From Rhodoblastus sp963748385 (GTDB taxonomy: Bacteria; Pseudomonadota; Alphaproteobacteria; Rhizobiales; Beijerinckiaceae): a DNA stretch of 64,000 bases. The DNA lies in the NCBI GenBank assembly GCA_963748385.1, contig CAVVIQ010000013.1, forward strand, positions 289,680 to 353,679. The letters are read 5' to 3'. Below, one piece after another: positions 42,527 to 51,146 of this stretch. Numbering within the stretch: position 1 is the first letter of the stretch; every line of letters starts with the position of its first letter. A program made the position numbers and the translations under genes. Under the pieces are notes generated by a model that saw only the letters and a program-made list of their open reading frames with translations, ran no database searches and was not told where the DNA came from.

Positions 42527-43855
42527 CTATGCCGTCGCCGGCGCGGGCGTGGCCGGGAATTCCGGGATGCGCCGGATCGTCTGTTTCACCTGTTCCGCCG
42601 TAATCAGCCGGGTGCATTCGAACTGGCGCGGGCCGCCCGCGTGGCGGGGGCACCAGAGAAAGTCGTTGTGCTTGAACCGCAGGGTCGGGTCTTCCCAGCA
42701 GCCGACGCAGGCGTGGTAATTGATGACCCGCCAGGGCGTTTCGAATTCCGTGCTCGGCAACGTGAAGCCGCTGATCATGACGATGCGCGCGCCCGCCGCC
42801 CAGGCCAGCCAGGACAGGCCGCTGCTCAGGCCGACGAAGAATTCGGCGTGGCGGATCCAGCGCACGCAGTCCTCGAGCGGCAGTTGGTCCGTCATGTCCT
42901 CGGCGCCGGCGGGGACGTGGTTCCAGACGATGCCAACGCCGTTGACCGGCTTCTGGTCGATGCAGACGACGCGATAGCCCGCCGCCTTGAGGAAGGTGAT
43001 GATCTCGCGCCAGCCGTACGGGTTGTTCCAGTATTTGCACTGCGAGGTCGCCTGGGTCGCGATGACGACATATTTCTCCGCGATCGGGCGCTCACCTTCC
43101 GGAACCGCCAGACGCGGCGGCGCCTCGGCCGGATCGAGGCCCAGAATGTAAGCCGCCGTGCGATGCAGCCCGACATGGCGGAAGTCGACGGGCTGGTGGA
43201 TGCGCTCGACGTCATCGAAAAACAGCCCGACGCGATAGGTCGCGTAAAAGTCGTCGGCCTTGGCGGTCTTGGTGTCGATGAAGCTGATGTCGGGATAGGC
43301 GCCGGCAAACAGCGGGATCAGCCGCCCCGCCATGGCGATGGTCAGATTGCATTTGTGCGCTTCGGCGAAGCGGACCGCATAGGACAGCCAGGCGACCGAG
43401 TCGCCCAAAGTGCCGACCGGGAAGGCGATCAGCACCTTTTGGCCCGCGGCGTCGTAATTGTGCTCGAAGACGAGCTTTTCGCCTTTCCACGCCTCGATGC
43501 GGAAGCGGACGTAATATTTCTTGGCGCTGCGCACCGACCCGCCGCGGAAATCCGGGGTGGTCTGGAACAGGTAGTTGCCGGTGTCGAGATCGATCAGGCG
43601 GATGCGCCACACCTCCGGCCCCACGGGGGCCTGCACGCGGCAGCCGTCGTTGAAATCGAAGCGGATGCCGGAGGCGTCGAGTTGGGTGGGGACCTGCGGC
43701 GGCGCAGGAAAAGTGTTTTCCGGCGTGACGGCGGGGGTCTCGGAGGCTTGATGCGAGTCGGCGGCCTTGATGGGCGGCTGCGCCGAATCAATCGAGGCGG
43801 CGACCTGTGGTTCCGCAGCGCCTTCGAACATGGTCGACTCACGTTCCATCGCCAT
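42527..43855 (-). CDS. Autotransporter-repeat O-heptosyltransferase (TibC/Aah-like)
   Basis: 442 residues. After a Pro/Ala-rich N-terminus of about 60 residues comes the TibC/Aah-type (BAHT) enzyme: RFDFNDGCRVQAPVG, RLIDLDTGNYLFQ, SAKKYYVRFRIEAWKGEKLV, VLIAFPVGTLGDSVAWLSYA, and a GT-B donor half with VVIATQATSQCKYWNNPYGW and FFVGLSSGLSWLAWAAGARI. The C-terminus has C-x2-C-x15-C-x11-C (CVGCWEDP, FLWCPRH, FECTRL), matching the cysteine set that binds ferric iron in TibC. These enzymes transfer heptose from ADP-heptose to Ser/Thr in AIDA repeats. The repeat substrate is the next gene, 88 bases downstream. Confidence 0.92.
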   Translation of the reverse strand: MAMERESTMFEGAAEPQVAASIDSAQPPIKAADSHQASETPAVTPENTFPAPPQVPTQLDASGIRFDFNDGCRVQAPVGPEVWRIRLIDLDTGNYLFQTTPDFRGGSVRSAKKYYVRFRIEAWKGEKLVFEHNYDAAGQKVLIAFPVGTLGDSVAWLSYAVRFAEAHKCNLTIAMAGRLIPLFAGAYPDISFIDTKTAKADDFYATYRVGLFFDDVERIHQPVDFRHVGLHRTAAYILGLDPAEAPPRLAVPEGERPIAEKYVVIATQATSQCKYWNNPYGWREIITFLKAAGYRVVCIDQKPVNGVGIVWNHVPAGAEDMTDQLPLEDCVRWIRHAEFFVGLSSGLSWLAWAAGARIVMISGFTLPSTEFETPWRVINYHACVGCWEDPTLRFKHNDFLWCPRHAGGPRQFECTRLITAEQVKQTIRRIPEFPATPAPATA

Positions 43856-44462
43856 TATCCGTTTTTTCTTTGCCTTCGGGGCCGCTCAACGCCAGAAAAA
43901 GGGCGCGGGCGCGTGCAGCGCCATGGTCGCCGCAGATCTGGAAGCTGAGGAATCCACACCCCTGCGCTGCCGGAAAGAACGCTGTCGACGGAGAAAGTCG
44001 AGGAAGGCCGAGATGAGCGTTTGAGGGTTCCGCGCATCGACCGCGAACAGATGCTGTTGACAAAACAGACAGTTTTTCGGGCCTGGAGCGAAAAGCGACG
44101 TTCCGCGGTTCTCGCCTCCGCCGCCAACGCCGTGCGTTTCACCGAACGTTGCATCGCCCCGCTCCGCGGCCGGCGTTCGAACAATCGAATAAACAATGGC
44201 CTAAACCGACAGCTTAACTTTCGCATCCGCGGATGCGTTACGTCAACATGCGGATAGTACGGAGTCCAAGCGACGAGTTGCGGTGAGGCGAGGGGCGATC
44301 GGGCGGCCTTGGCGCGCAAGCACGGGAAAGCGTTGTCCGGCTTTCGCCTTTTTCGCACCTTCCTGCAGGTCGCCGCGGCCCGCACTTTCGCGAAAGTGAA
44401 AAAAAAGCTATGAGCGCCCATCCGGCGTCCTCTGGACAGGGCGCATATTGCAAAGGTTCAGC
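43856..44462. other. Divergent promoter region of the heptosyltransferase operon
   Basis: About 600 bases with no convincing gene on either strand. It separates the minus-strand heptosyltransferase operon from the plus-strand 2OG oxygenase gene and should hold both promoters. A TTGACA occurs at about 44056, without a good -10. The main visible motif is the palindrome at 44222-44237. Confidence 0.5.
44222..44237. promoter_or_regulatory. Perfect 16-bp palindrome
   Basis: CGCATCCGCGGATGCG reads the same on both strands. It lies in the divergent intergenic region, about 225 bases before the oxygenase gene and 370 before the heptosyltransferase gene. A candidate operator for a dimeric regulator; chance in GC-rich DNA cannot be excluded. 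Confidence 0.4.
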
Positions 44463-45200
44463 ATGACCGAAAGTCGTTATGACGAACTCGTCGCCCATGC
44501 GGTAAAATCGATCATGGAGGCGGATGTCTGGTCGAAGCCTTATCCGCACATGATCTTCCGCAATTTCTGGCCCGAGGATTTTTATCGCGAGCTGCTGGCC
44601 AGGCGTCCGGAAGAAAAGAATTACATCCAGCTCAACGGCGCGAACACCCGGCGGCAGTTCTCGCTGTTCGACGGCTCCTGCGACGCCGGCGACGACGAGC
44701 GCCGCGCGCTGTGGAAGCTCGTCTCCGACGTCTGCTCCTCGCCCGAACTCGAAAACGCCATGCGCGCGCGGCTCGACGAGGGCCTGCGCATCCGCGCCAA
44801 CGGGGCGAAATCGGCCTGGCCCGTGCCGATGTATCCCCGGCCCGTGCTTTATTGCGATTACGAGGGATACAGGATCAAGCCGCACCCGGACACGCGGCGC
44901 AAGGTTCTCACCATGATGATCTACATGCCGGAGGACGACAGCCAGAAGGAATTGGGCACGACGCTGTATCGCCTCTCGCCCCAAGGCCTGTTTTCGTGGA
45001 AGCATTTCGGGCTCGCGGAGGAAAAGACCGCGCCTTTCCTGCCCAATACCGGCGTCGCCTTCGTCGTCATCCATCCGACCCACGATTTTCTGCGCGCCAG
45101 CTGGCACGGCAGGGAATCGATCGCGCTCGGCGACGGCAAGCCGCGCTTCACCATCCTCAACACTTATTACGCCGAGCCGGTTCAGAAAGCGGTTTACTGA
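44463..45200 (+). CDS. 2OG-Fe(II) oxygenase-like protein
   Basis: 245 residues from ATG 44463, which has AAAGG upstream; a TTG five codons earlier is less likely. The central part has the H-x-D of a double-stranded beta-helix oxygenase (IKPHPDTRRKVLTMMIYMPE), a distal-His region (FVVIHPTHDFLRASWHGRES) and a following Arg. This is the arrangement in prolyl-hydroxylase-like enzymes that use Fe(II) and 2-oxoglutarate. The protein is often seen next to surface polysaccharide or glycoprotein genes, and here diverges from the heptosyltransferase operon. Substrate unknown. Confidence 0.72.
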   Translation: MTESRYDELVAHAVKSIMEADVWSKPYPHMIFRNFWPEDFYRELLARRPEEKNYIQLNGANTRRQFSLFDGSCDAGDDERRALWKLVSDVCSSPELENAMRARLDEGLRIRANGAKSAWPVPMYPRPVLYCDYEGYRIKPHPDTRRKVLTMMIYMPEDDSQKELGTTLYRLSPQGLFSWKHFGLAEEKTAPFLPNTGVAFVVIHPTHDFLRASWHGRESIALGDGKPRFTILNTYYAEPVQKAVY

Positions 45201-45236
45201 GCCGCCGCCCCGGCGCAGAATGAATTATCGGTCGGG

Positions 45237-45662
45237 ATGGGAAAGATGTTGCGGGACGAATTCGGCGAACGCCGCTGGCCAGTGCTGATCGTCGCGGCGG
45301 GCCTTGTCTTTTCGCCGGTGCTGGCGATTCTGGTCAACAAATCGCTCGCGCCGTGGGGTTTCCTGTCCTTCGAACTGCGCAACCTGCTTTTCCTGATCCT
45401 GGCGCCTTTCGTGTTCGGCGTCGTCAGCGAGACGCGCCCGGTGATGATCGGCAATCTCGAAGCGCGCGACGGCTCCGTGGTTTTCGCGGTGGTCGTCCTG
45501 ATCCTGTGGTTCTTCATGCTGCTCAAGGGCTGGTTCCTCGGTTTCGCGGCCAATGTCCTGCTCCTCGGCGTTCTGGTTTCGCAGGTCGCGGCTTTCCACG
45601 CCGGGCGCTGGACCGGACGGATCCCGCGCCATCGCCTGCCTGACGATTCCGGCGCCGGTTGA
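45237..45662 (+). CDS. Small multi-pass membrane protein
   Basis: 141 residues with four hydrophobic segments (VLIVAAGLVFSPVLAILVN, LLFLILAPFVFGVVSE, VVFAVVVLILWFFMLLKGWF, FAANVLLLGVLVSQVAAF). No family was recognised. The end lies 33 bases before the preferred copA start, or overlaps its longest possible frame, so co-transcription with copA is likely. No metal-binding residues stand out. Confidence 0.7.
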   Translation: MGKMLRDEFGERRWPVLIVAAGLVFSPVLAILVNKSLAPWGFLSFELRNLLFLILAPFVFGVVSETRPVMIGNLEARDGSVVFAVVVLILWFFMLLKGWFLGFAANVLLLGVLVSQVAAFHAGRWTGRIPRHRLPDDSGAG

Positions 45663-45694
45663 AGGCGCCGGCGCGGCGGGCCATATTCTCGACC

Positions 45695-48439
45695 ATGACG
45701 ATCGATGCGAAACTAGGCGATGGCGAGGCTTGCGAGCTGAATCTCGGCGTCGGCGGAATGACTTGCGCGGCCTGCGTGCGCCATGTCGAGAAGGCGCTGA
45801 AGCAGGCGCCCGGCGTGCTCGACGCCCATGTCAATCTGGTGGGCGAGCGCGCCGATCTGAAGCTCGCGCCCGGCGCCGACCTTTCCGAGATCGCGGCGCG
45901 GATCAGGGAGGCCGGCTACGAGCCGCGGCTGAGGCATATCGAGCTCGACGTCGGCGGCATGACCTGCGCCGCCTGCGCCGCCCATGTCGAAAAGGCGCTT
46001 CGCGCCGTTCCGGGCGTGGTTTCGGCGCGGGTCAATCTCGCGACCGAGCGCGCTTATGTCGACGGGTTCGAAGGCGCCGTCGGGGAGGCGGCGCTGGCCG
46101 AAGCCGTGCGCGGCGCCGGCTATGAGCCGCGGCCGCTTGAGGCCAGCGGCGCCGCGCTCGATCCGGTCGCGCGCCGCGCCGCCGAAACCGAAATCATGCG
46201 CCGGCGCTTTCTGCTCGCCGCTTTGTTCGCCGCGCCGGTCAGCCTTCTGGAAATGGGCGGCCATGCCTCGCCGGCCTTCGCGGCCTGGATTCATGGCCTT
46301 GTCGGCCATCAGAACCTGATGGTTCTGATCGCGGCGCTGACCAGTTTCGTGCTGTTCGTCCCCGGCCGGCGCTTCTTCACCATGGGCCTGCCCGGGCTGC
46401 TGCGCGGCGCGCCGGACATGAACGCCCTGGTCGCGCTCGGGGCAGGGGCCGCCTATCTCTATTCGCTGCTGGCGACTTTCGCCCCGAACATCTTGCCCGA
46501 GGGCGCGCGCCATTCCTATTTCGAATCCGCCGCGACCATCGTCACTTTCATCCTGCTCGGGCGCTGGCTCGAGGCGCGCTCGCGCGGCCACGCCGCCGAC
46601 GCGATCGGAAAACTCGCGCGGCTGCAGCCGAAAATCGCCCATGTCCGGCGCCAGGATGGTTCTGGAACGGTCGCCGCCCTCGACCTGCCGGTCGAGCAGG
46701 TTCTGGCCGGCGATGTCGTCGAGACGCGGCCCGGCAAGTCGATCCCGGTCGATGGCGTGGTGACCGAAGGCGCGAGCCATGTCGACGAGAGCTTCATCAC
46801 CGGCGAAGCGGCGCCGGTCGCCAAAAAGCCGGGCGACCCAGTCACCGGCGGCAGCGTCAATCTCGCCGGCGCCTTCGCCTTCCGGGCCACCCGGGTCGGG
46901 GCCGACACATTTCTCGCCGATGTCATCCGCATGGTCGAGACGGCGCAAGGCGCGCGCCTGCCGATCCAGGACCTCGCCGACCGCGTCACCGTTTTTTTCG
47001 TGCCCGCCGTGATGGCGGCGGCGCTGGCCACCTTCGCGCTCTGGCTTTATTTCGCCGGAATGTCGCATCTGACCCTTGCTTTGGTCAGCGCCGTCAATGT
47101 GCTGATCATCGCCTGCCCCTGCGCCATGGGCCTCGCCACGCCGGCGGCTCTGGTCACCGGGACCGGGCGGGCGGCGGAGCTGGGCGTGATCTTCCGCCAG
47201 GGCGACGCACTGCAGACCTTGTGCGGCGTGAAAACCGTCGCCTTCGACAAGACCGGCACGCTCACCGAAGGCCGGCCGGTCCTGACCCGGATCGTGGCGG
47301 GCGAGGGATCCGCGGCGAAAAACTTGCTGGCGCTGGCGGCGGCGGTCGAGGCGCGCTCGGAACACCCCTTGGGCCGCGCGCTGGTGGAGGCGGCGAAAGC
47401 GCGGCAGGCGCCCGAAGCGGGAGTTTTGGCGAATTTCTCTTACCAGCCCGGCCTTGGCGTGACCGGCGAGGTCGGTGGCCAGAAAGTCGCGGTCGGCTCG
47501 GCGGAGTTTCTGGGCGCGCTCGGCGCCGCGCCGGATTCGTTCACGCAGATGGCCGAGGAGCTGGCGGGGCAGGGCGCCTCCTGCTTTTTCGTCGCGGTTG
47601 ACGGCAGGCCCGCCGGGCTCTTCGCCTTTTCCGACCCGCCGCGCCCCCAGGCCGCGCAGGCGGTGAAGGCCTTGCACGACCTTGGCCTGCGCGTCGCGCT
47701 GGTCACCGGCGACCGCGGGGCGACGGCGCGTTTCGTCGGCGATCAAATCGGCGTCGATGAAATTTTCGCCGGCCGCCGGCCCGAGGGCAAGGTCGCGGCT
47801 TTGCGCGAACTCGGAAAATCGGGCCCGGTCGCCTTTGTCGGCGACGGGATCAACGACGCGCCGGCGCTCGCCGCCGCCGATGTCGGAATCGCCATGGGGG
47901 CGGGGACCGACATAGCGGTCGAGAGCGCGCAGGTGGCGCTGATGTCGAGCGATCTCGGCAAGGTGGCGCAGGCCTTCGCCTTGTCGCGGGCGACCTTGCG
48001 CAACATCAAGCAGAACCTCGGCTGGGCCTTCGGCTATAACGTGATCCTGATTCCCGTGGCGATGGGCGCCCTTTATCCCGCCTTCGGAATCATGCTCAAT
48101 CCGAGCCTCGGCGCCGCCGCCATGGCGTCGTCGAGCCTGTTCGTTCTCGGCAACGCCCTGCGCCTGCGACGATTTGCCATCCCCTCCCGTCCCTTTGGAG
48201 ACAAGCCCATGTCCGCGCCTTCTTCCACGATCTTCGCCGTTTCCGACATGACCTGCGGCCATTGCGCCGCGCGGGTGAAGAAAGCCGTGCTTTCCCTCGA
48301 GCAGGGCGCCGAAGTCGAAGTCGATCTGGCCTCCGGCGACGTGACCGTCACGCCAGCCGCCGCCGACCCCGCCGCGGTCGCCAGGGCGATCGCCGACGCG
48401 GGCTATCCGGCGCGCGAAAAAAAGTTGGATATGAAATAG
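45695..48439 (+). CDS. copA: Copper-exporting P1B-type ATPase with fused C-terminal HMA domain
   Basis: 914 residues from ATG 45695; a TTG at 45659 in frame is possible. Two N-terminal heavy-metal-associated domains (GGMTCAACVRHVEKAL and GGMTCAACAAHVEKAL) precede the ATPase core. The core has the actuator (TGEAAPVAKK), the ion-binding IIACPCAMGLATPAAL, the phosphorylated Asp in AFDKTGTLTEG, SEHPLGRALVE and VGDGINDAPALAAADVG. After the last transmembrane helices a third HMA domain is fused (SDMTCGHCAARVKKAV, residues about 850-914), where relatives usually have a separate CopZ gene. It exports Cu(I) from the cytoplasm. Its neighbour ccoG also handles copper. Confidence 0.95.
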   Translation: MTIDAKLGDGEACELNLGVGGMTCAACVRHVEKALKQAPGVLDAHVNLVGERADLKLAPGADLSEIAARIREAGYEPRLRHIELDVGGMTCAACAAHVEKALRAVPGVVSARVNLATERAYVDGFEGAVGEAALAEAVRGAGYEPRPLEASGAALDPVARRAAETEIMRRRFLLAALFAAPVSLLEMGGHASPAFAAWIHGLVGHQNLMVLIAALTSFVLFVPGRRFFTMGLPGLLRGAPDMNALVALGAGAAYLYSLLATFAPNILPEGARHSYFESAATIVTFILLGRWLEARSRGHAADAIGKLARLQPKIAHVRRQDGSGTVAALDLPVEQVLAGDVVETRPGKSIPVDGVVTEGASHVDESFITGEAAPVAKKPGDPVTGGSVNLAGAFAFRATRVGADTFLADVIRMVETAQGARLPIQDLADRVTVFFVPAVMAAALATFALWLYFAGMSHLTLALVSAVNVLIIACPCAMGLATPAALVTGTGRAAELGVIFRQGDALQTLCGVKTVAFDKTGTLTEGRPVLTRIVAGEGSAAKNLLALAAAVEARSEHPLGRALVEAAKARQAPEAGVLANFSYQPGLGVTGEVGGQKVAVGSAEFLGALGAAPDSFTQMAEELAGQGASCFFVAVDGRPAGLFAFSDPPRPQAAQAVKALHDLGLRVALVTGDRGATARFVGDQIGVDEIFAGRRPEGKVAALRELGKSGPVAFVGDGINDAPALAAADVGIAMGAGTDIAVESAQVALMSSDLGKVAQAFALSRATLRNIKQNLGWAFGYNVILIPVAMGALYPAFGIMLNPSLGAAAMASSSLFVLGNALRLRRFAIPSRPFGDKPMSAPSSTIFAVSDMTCGHCAARVKKAVLSLEQGAEVEVDLASGDVTVTPAAADPAAVARAIADAGYPAREKKLDMK
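48209..48439 (+). CDS. Possible internal start producing a CopZ-like copper chaperone
   Basis: Inside copA, in frame, an ATG at 48209 is preceded by GGAG with 8 bases spacing. It would give a 76-residue protein with one HMA domain (MSAPSSTIFAVSDMTCGHCA), the size and sequence of a free CopZ chaperone. The upstream copA frame reads straight through, so both a fused and a free form could be made. Alternatively the region was once a separate gene whose stop was lost. Confidence 0.5.
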   Translation: MSAPSSTIFAVSDMTCGHCAARVKKAVLSLEQGAEVEVDLASGDVTVTPAAADPAAVARAIADAGYPAREKKLDMK

Positions 48440-48558
48440 ACCTTTTCCAGAACTTCGCATATATGAATGTCGAACTGGATCAATGACGCGCCGGGCGATC
48501 GGCGCGATCAATGGCAGGCATCGCGGCGCTCCGCGGCTTTTCGCGTCAGGACAACCAG

Positions 48559-49986
48559 ATGGACGACGAAACAATCATCACCGGTCCGCTCTACCAGGCC
48601 CGGAAGAAGGTTTATCCCCAGGCTACCCACGGCACGTTCCGCAACATCAAATGGGCGCTGCTGGTCCTGACGCTCGGCGTCTATTACCTGACGCCCTTCC
48701 TGCGCTGGGATCGCGGCCCGAACCTGCCCAATCAGGCGGTGCTGATCGACATGCCGCACCGCCGCTTCTATTTCTTGTTCATCCAGATCTGGCCACAGGA
48801 AGTCTATTATTTCACCGGCCTGCTGATCATCGCCGCGATGACCCTGTTCCTGATGAACGCGGTGGCGGGGCGCGTCTGGTGCGGCTATCTGTGCTGGCAG
48901 ACGGTGTGGACCGACCTGTTCTATGCGGTCGAGCGCTGGGTCGAGGGCGACCGCCGCGAACGCATGATGAAGGACAAGAAGGGCCTCACCTTCCGTCGCG
49001 TCTATGAGATCGGGCTGAAACATTTCCTCTGGCTGATGATCGCCTGGTGGACCGGCGGCGCCTTCGTCCTCTATTTCGCCGACGCGCCGACGCTGGTGAA
49101 ACAGCTGCTGACCTTCCAGGCGCCGGGCATCGCCTATATCTGGATCGCCATTCTTACTTTCACGACCTATATGTTCGCCGGCCACATGCGGGAGCAGACC
49201 TGCATCTATATGTGCCCATGGCCGCGCATTCAGGCTGCGATGACCGACGAATGGGCGCTCAACGTCTCCTACGAGAGCACCCGCGGCGAGCCGCGCATGT
49301 CGGTGAAGAAGGCGGAAGCGGCCCGCGCCAAGGGCTTGCCGGCCGGCGACTGCATCGATTGCTATCAATGCGTCGCGGTCTGCCCGACTGGCGTCGATAT
49401 CCGCGACGGCTCGCAGCTCGGCTGCATCCAGTGCGGCCTGTGCATCGACGCCTGCGACAATGTCATGAAGGAGATCGGCCGCCCGCCGCGCCTCATCGCC
49501 TACGACACCGACACCAACATCGCGCGGCGTCCGCAAGGCCTGCCGCCAATTTATAAACCGATCCGCGCCCGCACCATGGTCTATCCTGTGGTCATCCTGG
49601 CCGTCGGCGGATTGATGGCGTGGAAGCTGGCGACCCGCCTGGACCTTGGCGTCGACGTCCTGCACGACCGCAATCCGATGTCGATTCCCATGGCCGACGG
49701 CGGCGTGCGCAATGGCTACACCATCCGCGTGCTCAACAAGCAACCCAACGATCGCCGCGTGAAGCTCGCGGTCTCCGGCGCGCCCGGCCTCCAGCTCCAG
49801 ATCGTGGACGCCCCGACGCCGACCGAGGCGACGGTCGGTCCCGACAGCACGCTGGAGCTGCGCGTCATGGTCACCGCCCCGTCGGACGAGGTTCCGCCGG
49901 CGTCGGTCAATGTGACCTTCACCGCCGCGGACGCCAATGGCAAGACGACGGCGACCGCGAAGGACCATTTCTTCCCCAACGGCTGA
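48559..49986 (+). CDS. ccoG: CcoG, cbb3-oxidase assembly ferredoxin-type protein
   Basis: 475 residues from ATG 48559 with AGGA upstream; a longer frame to 48511 exists. Several transmembrane helices carry RVWCGYLCWQTVWTD and EQTCIYMCPWPRIQ, the conserved membrane Cys motifs. Then come two 4Fe-4S sites (CIDCYQCVAVCPTGVDI and CIQCGLCIDACDNVM) and a C-terminal periplasmic Ig-like FixG domain. CcoG is a cupric reductase used in cbb3-type oxidase assembly. The ccoNOPQ and ccoHIS genes are not in this window; copA precedes it by 119 bases. Confidence 0.95.
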   Translation: MDDETIITGPLYQARKKVYPQATHGTFRNIKWALLVLTLGVYYLTPFLRWDRGPNLPNQAVLIDMPHRRFYFLFIQIWPQEVYYFTGLLIIAAMTLFLMNAVAGRVWCGYLCWQTVWTDLFYAVERWVEGDRRERMMKDKKGLTFRRVYEIGLKHFLWLMIAWWTGGAFVLYFADAPTLVKQLLTFQAPGIAYIWIAILTFTTYMFAGHMREQTCIYMCPWPRIQAAMTDEWALNVSYESTRGEPRMSVKKAEAARAKGLPAGDCIDCYQCVAVCPTGVDIRDGSQLGCIQCGLCIDACDNVMKEIGRPPRLIAYDTDTNIARRPQGLPPIYKPIRARTMVYPVVILAVGGLMAWKLATRLDLGVDVLHDRNPMSIPMADGGVRNGYTIRVLNKQPNDRRVKLAVSGAPGLQLQIVDAPTPTEATVGPDSTLELRVMVTAPSDEVPPASVNVTFTAADANGKTTATAKDHFFPNG

Positions 49987-50010
49987 GCCAAGGGTTCTGC
50001 GATGACGAAA

Positions 50011-50044
50011 GGGCGCGGCCCGCCGGGCCGCGCCCTCATTTTTT
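50011..50044. terminator. Strong intrinsic terminator between ccoG and the AraC gene
   Basis: Arms GGGCGCGGCCC (50011-50021) and GGGCCGCGCCC (50025-50035) pair perfectly around three bases, followed by TCATTTTTT. It ends ccoG on the plus strand and overlaps the stop codon of the converging AraC gene at 50036. Confidence 0.88.
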
Positions 50045-51115
50045 GCGACCGGAAGAACTCGGAGCCGGGGCGGCGATCTGCGCCAGCCAGAAGCCGAGGT
50101 TTTGCGTCGGATCGGCGCCTTCCGGGCGCGCGGGAGGCGGGGAGGGCGTCGCGGCGTGCGCCCGCTCGCGCGCCTCGCGCGGGCTCACGCCATAGAAATC
50201 CCTGAAAGCGCGGTTGAAGGCGCTGACATTCTTGAAGCCGAGCGAAAAAGCGACGGCGCCGATGCGGCGGCTGGAACGATCGCCCGCGACGATCTCCTGA
50301 TAGGCCCGGTTGAGCCGCGCCCTGCGGATATAGGAAGCGACGCCGCCGACCGGCTCGAACAGACGATAGAGCGAAGCGCGCGACACGCCGAAAGTCTCCG
50401 CGAGTTTTTCGGGGTCGAGCGCGGCCGAGCGCAAATTGCGGTCGATATAGCGGCGGATGGTGACGAAAGCGGCGGCCGGCGAGATGACGACCGCGCGCGG
50501 CGCGGCCAGCGTGGGCCCGAGCGACTTGGCGGCAAAAGCGATCAGCCCGTCGCAAAGAGCGTCCATGTCCTGAGCCGGGAGATCCCGCGCGCGTTCGGCG
50601 AGAACGCGAAGCCCGGCCGCGATCGTCGCGCCGGCGGCCGACGCGCCGGAGACGACCAGCCCGTGCAAGACGTCGTCGCGGCCGAAGGCGGCAAGAATCT
50701 GTGGGCGCGCGACCCAAAGGCAGATGTCGCGGGCCGCCAGCGCCTTCGTTTCGAGGTCGAGCGTCTGCAGCAGGTCGATGAAGACGAGGTCGCCGGCGCG
50801 GATTTCGACCTCGCGGTCGCCCATGCGCCCGCTCATGTCGCCTGCAAGCTGAAGGCGGATTGCGAAACCATCGGCGTGGCCGCTCGCGATGGTTTCGCTC
50901 GATCGGGTCAACCGATGCGCCGGCGCCGAAGTCGCGGCCAGAAAACAGCGTGTGGCGGCCCGGGAGGCGAATTCGACCGCCCGATCGCCGCCGTCGGGGC
51001 CAAGGTCGAAAACGCCCGCAAGGTAGCGACGCCATGCGGGAAAGGGCGTTTTTTCCGCACTGCCGGCCGGCGGGACGGAGACGTCGGCTGGTTTTCGGGT
51101 TGGGCTGTCGGACAT
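50036..51115 (-). CDS. AraC-family transcriptional regulator
   Basis: 359 residues. The N-terminal 230 residues resemble the AraC-binding-like (NahR/OruR-style) domain, with LAGDMSGRMGDREVEIRAGD and VFIDLLQTLDLE. The C-terminal double HTH (about 245-345) has FVTIRRYIDRNLRSAALDPE, FGVSRASLYRLFEP, and the second motif IGAVAFSLGFKNVSAFNRAF, RDFYGVSPREARERA. The ligand is unknown. It is upstream of nothing on its own strand except ccoG in convergent orientation, so its target is not suggested by context. Confidence 0.92.
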   Translation of the reverse strand: MSDSPTRKPADVSVPPAGSAEKTPFPAWRRYLAGVFDLGPDGGDRAVEFASRAATRCFLAATSAPAHRLTRSSETIASGHADGFAIRLQLAGDMSGRMGDREVEIRAGDLVFIDLLQTLDLETKALAARDICLWVARPQILAAFGRDDVLHGLVVSGASAAGATIAAGLRVLAERARDLPAQDMDALCDGLIAFAAKSLGPTLAAPRAVVISPAAAFVTIRRYIDRNLRSAALDPEKLAETFGVSRASLYRLFEPVGGVASYIRRARLNRAYQEIVAGDRSSRRIGAVAFSLGFKNVSAFNRAFRDFYGVSPREARERAHAATPSPPPARPEGADPTQNLGFWLAQIAAPAPSSSGRKK

Positions 51116-51146
51116 CGCCTCGCGGGCCTGAAAAAGGAAATGCCTG

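Noticed and set aside
45695..48439. CcoI (FixI) ATPase of cbb3 oxidase biogenesis
   Set aside because: Although next to ccoG, it has two N-terminal HMA domains plus a third at the C-terminus and no ccoH/ccoS neighbours, fitting CopA better.
45713..48574. 953-residue open frame antisense to copA
   Set aside because: Low-complexity Arg/Gly/Ala-rich translation without domains, complementary to a gene with all P-type ATPase motifs; a GC-rich shadow frame.
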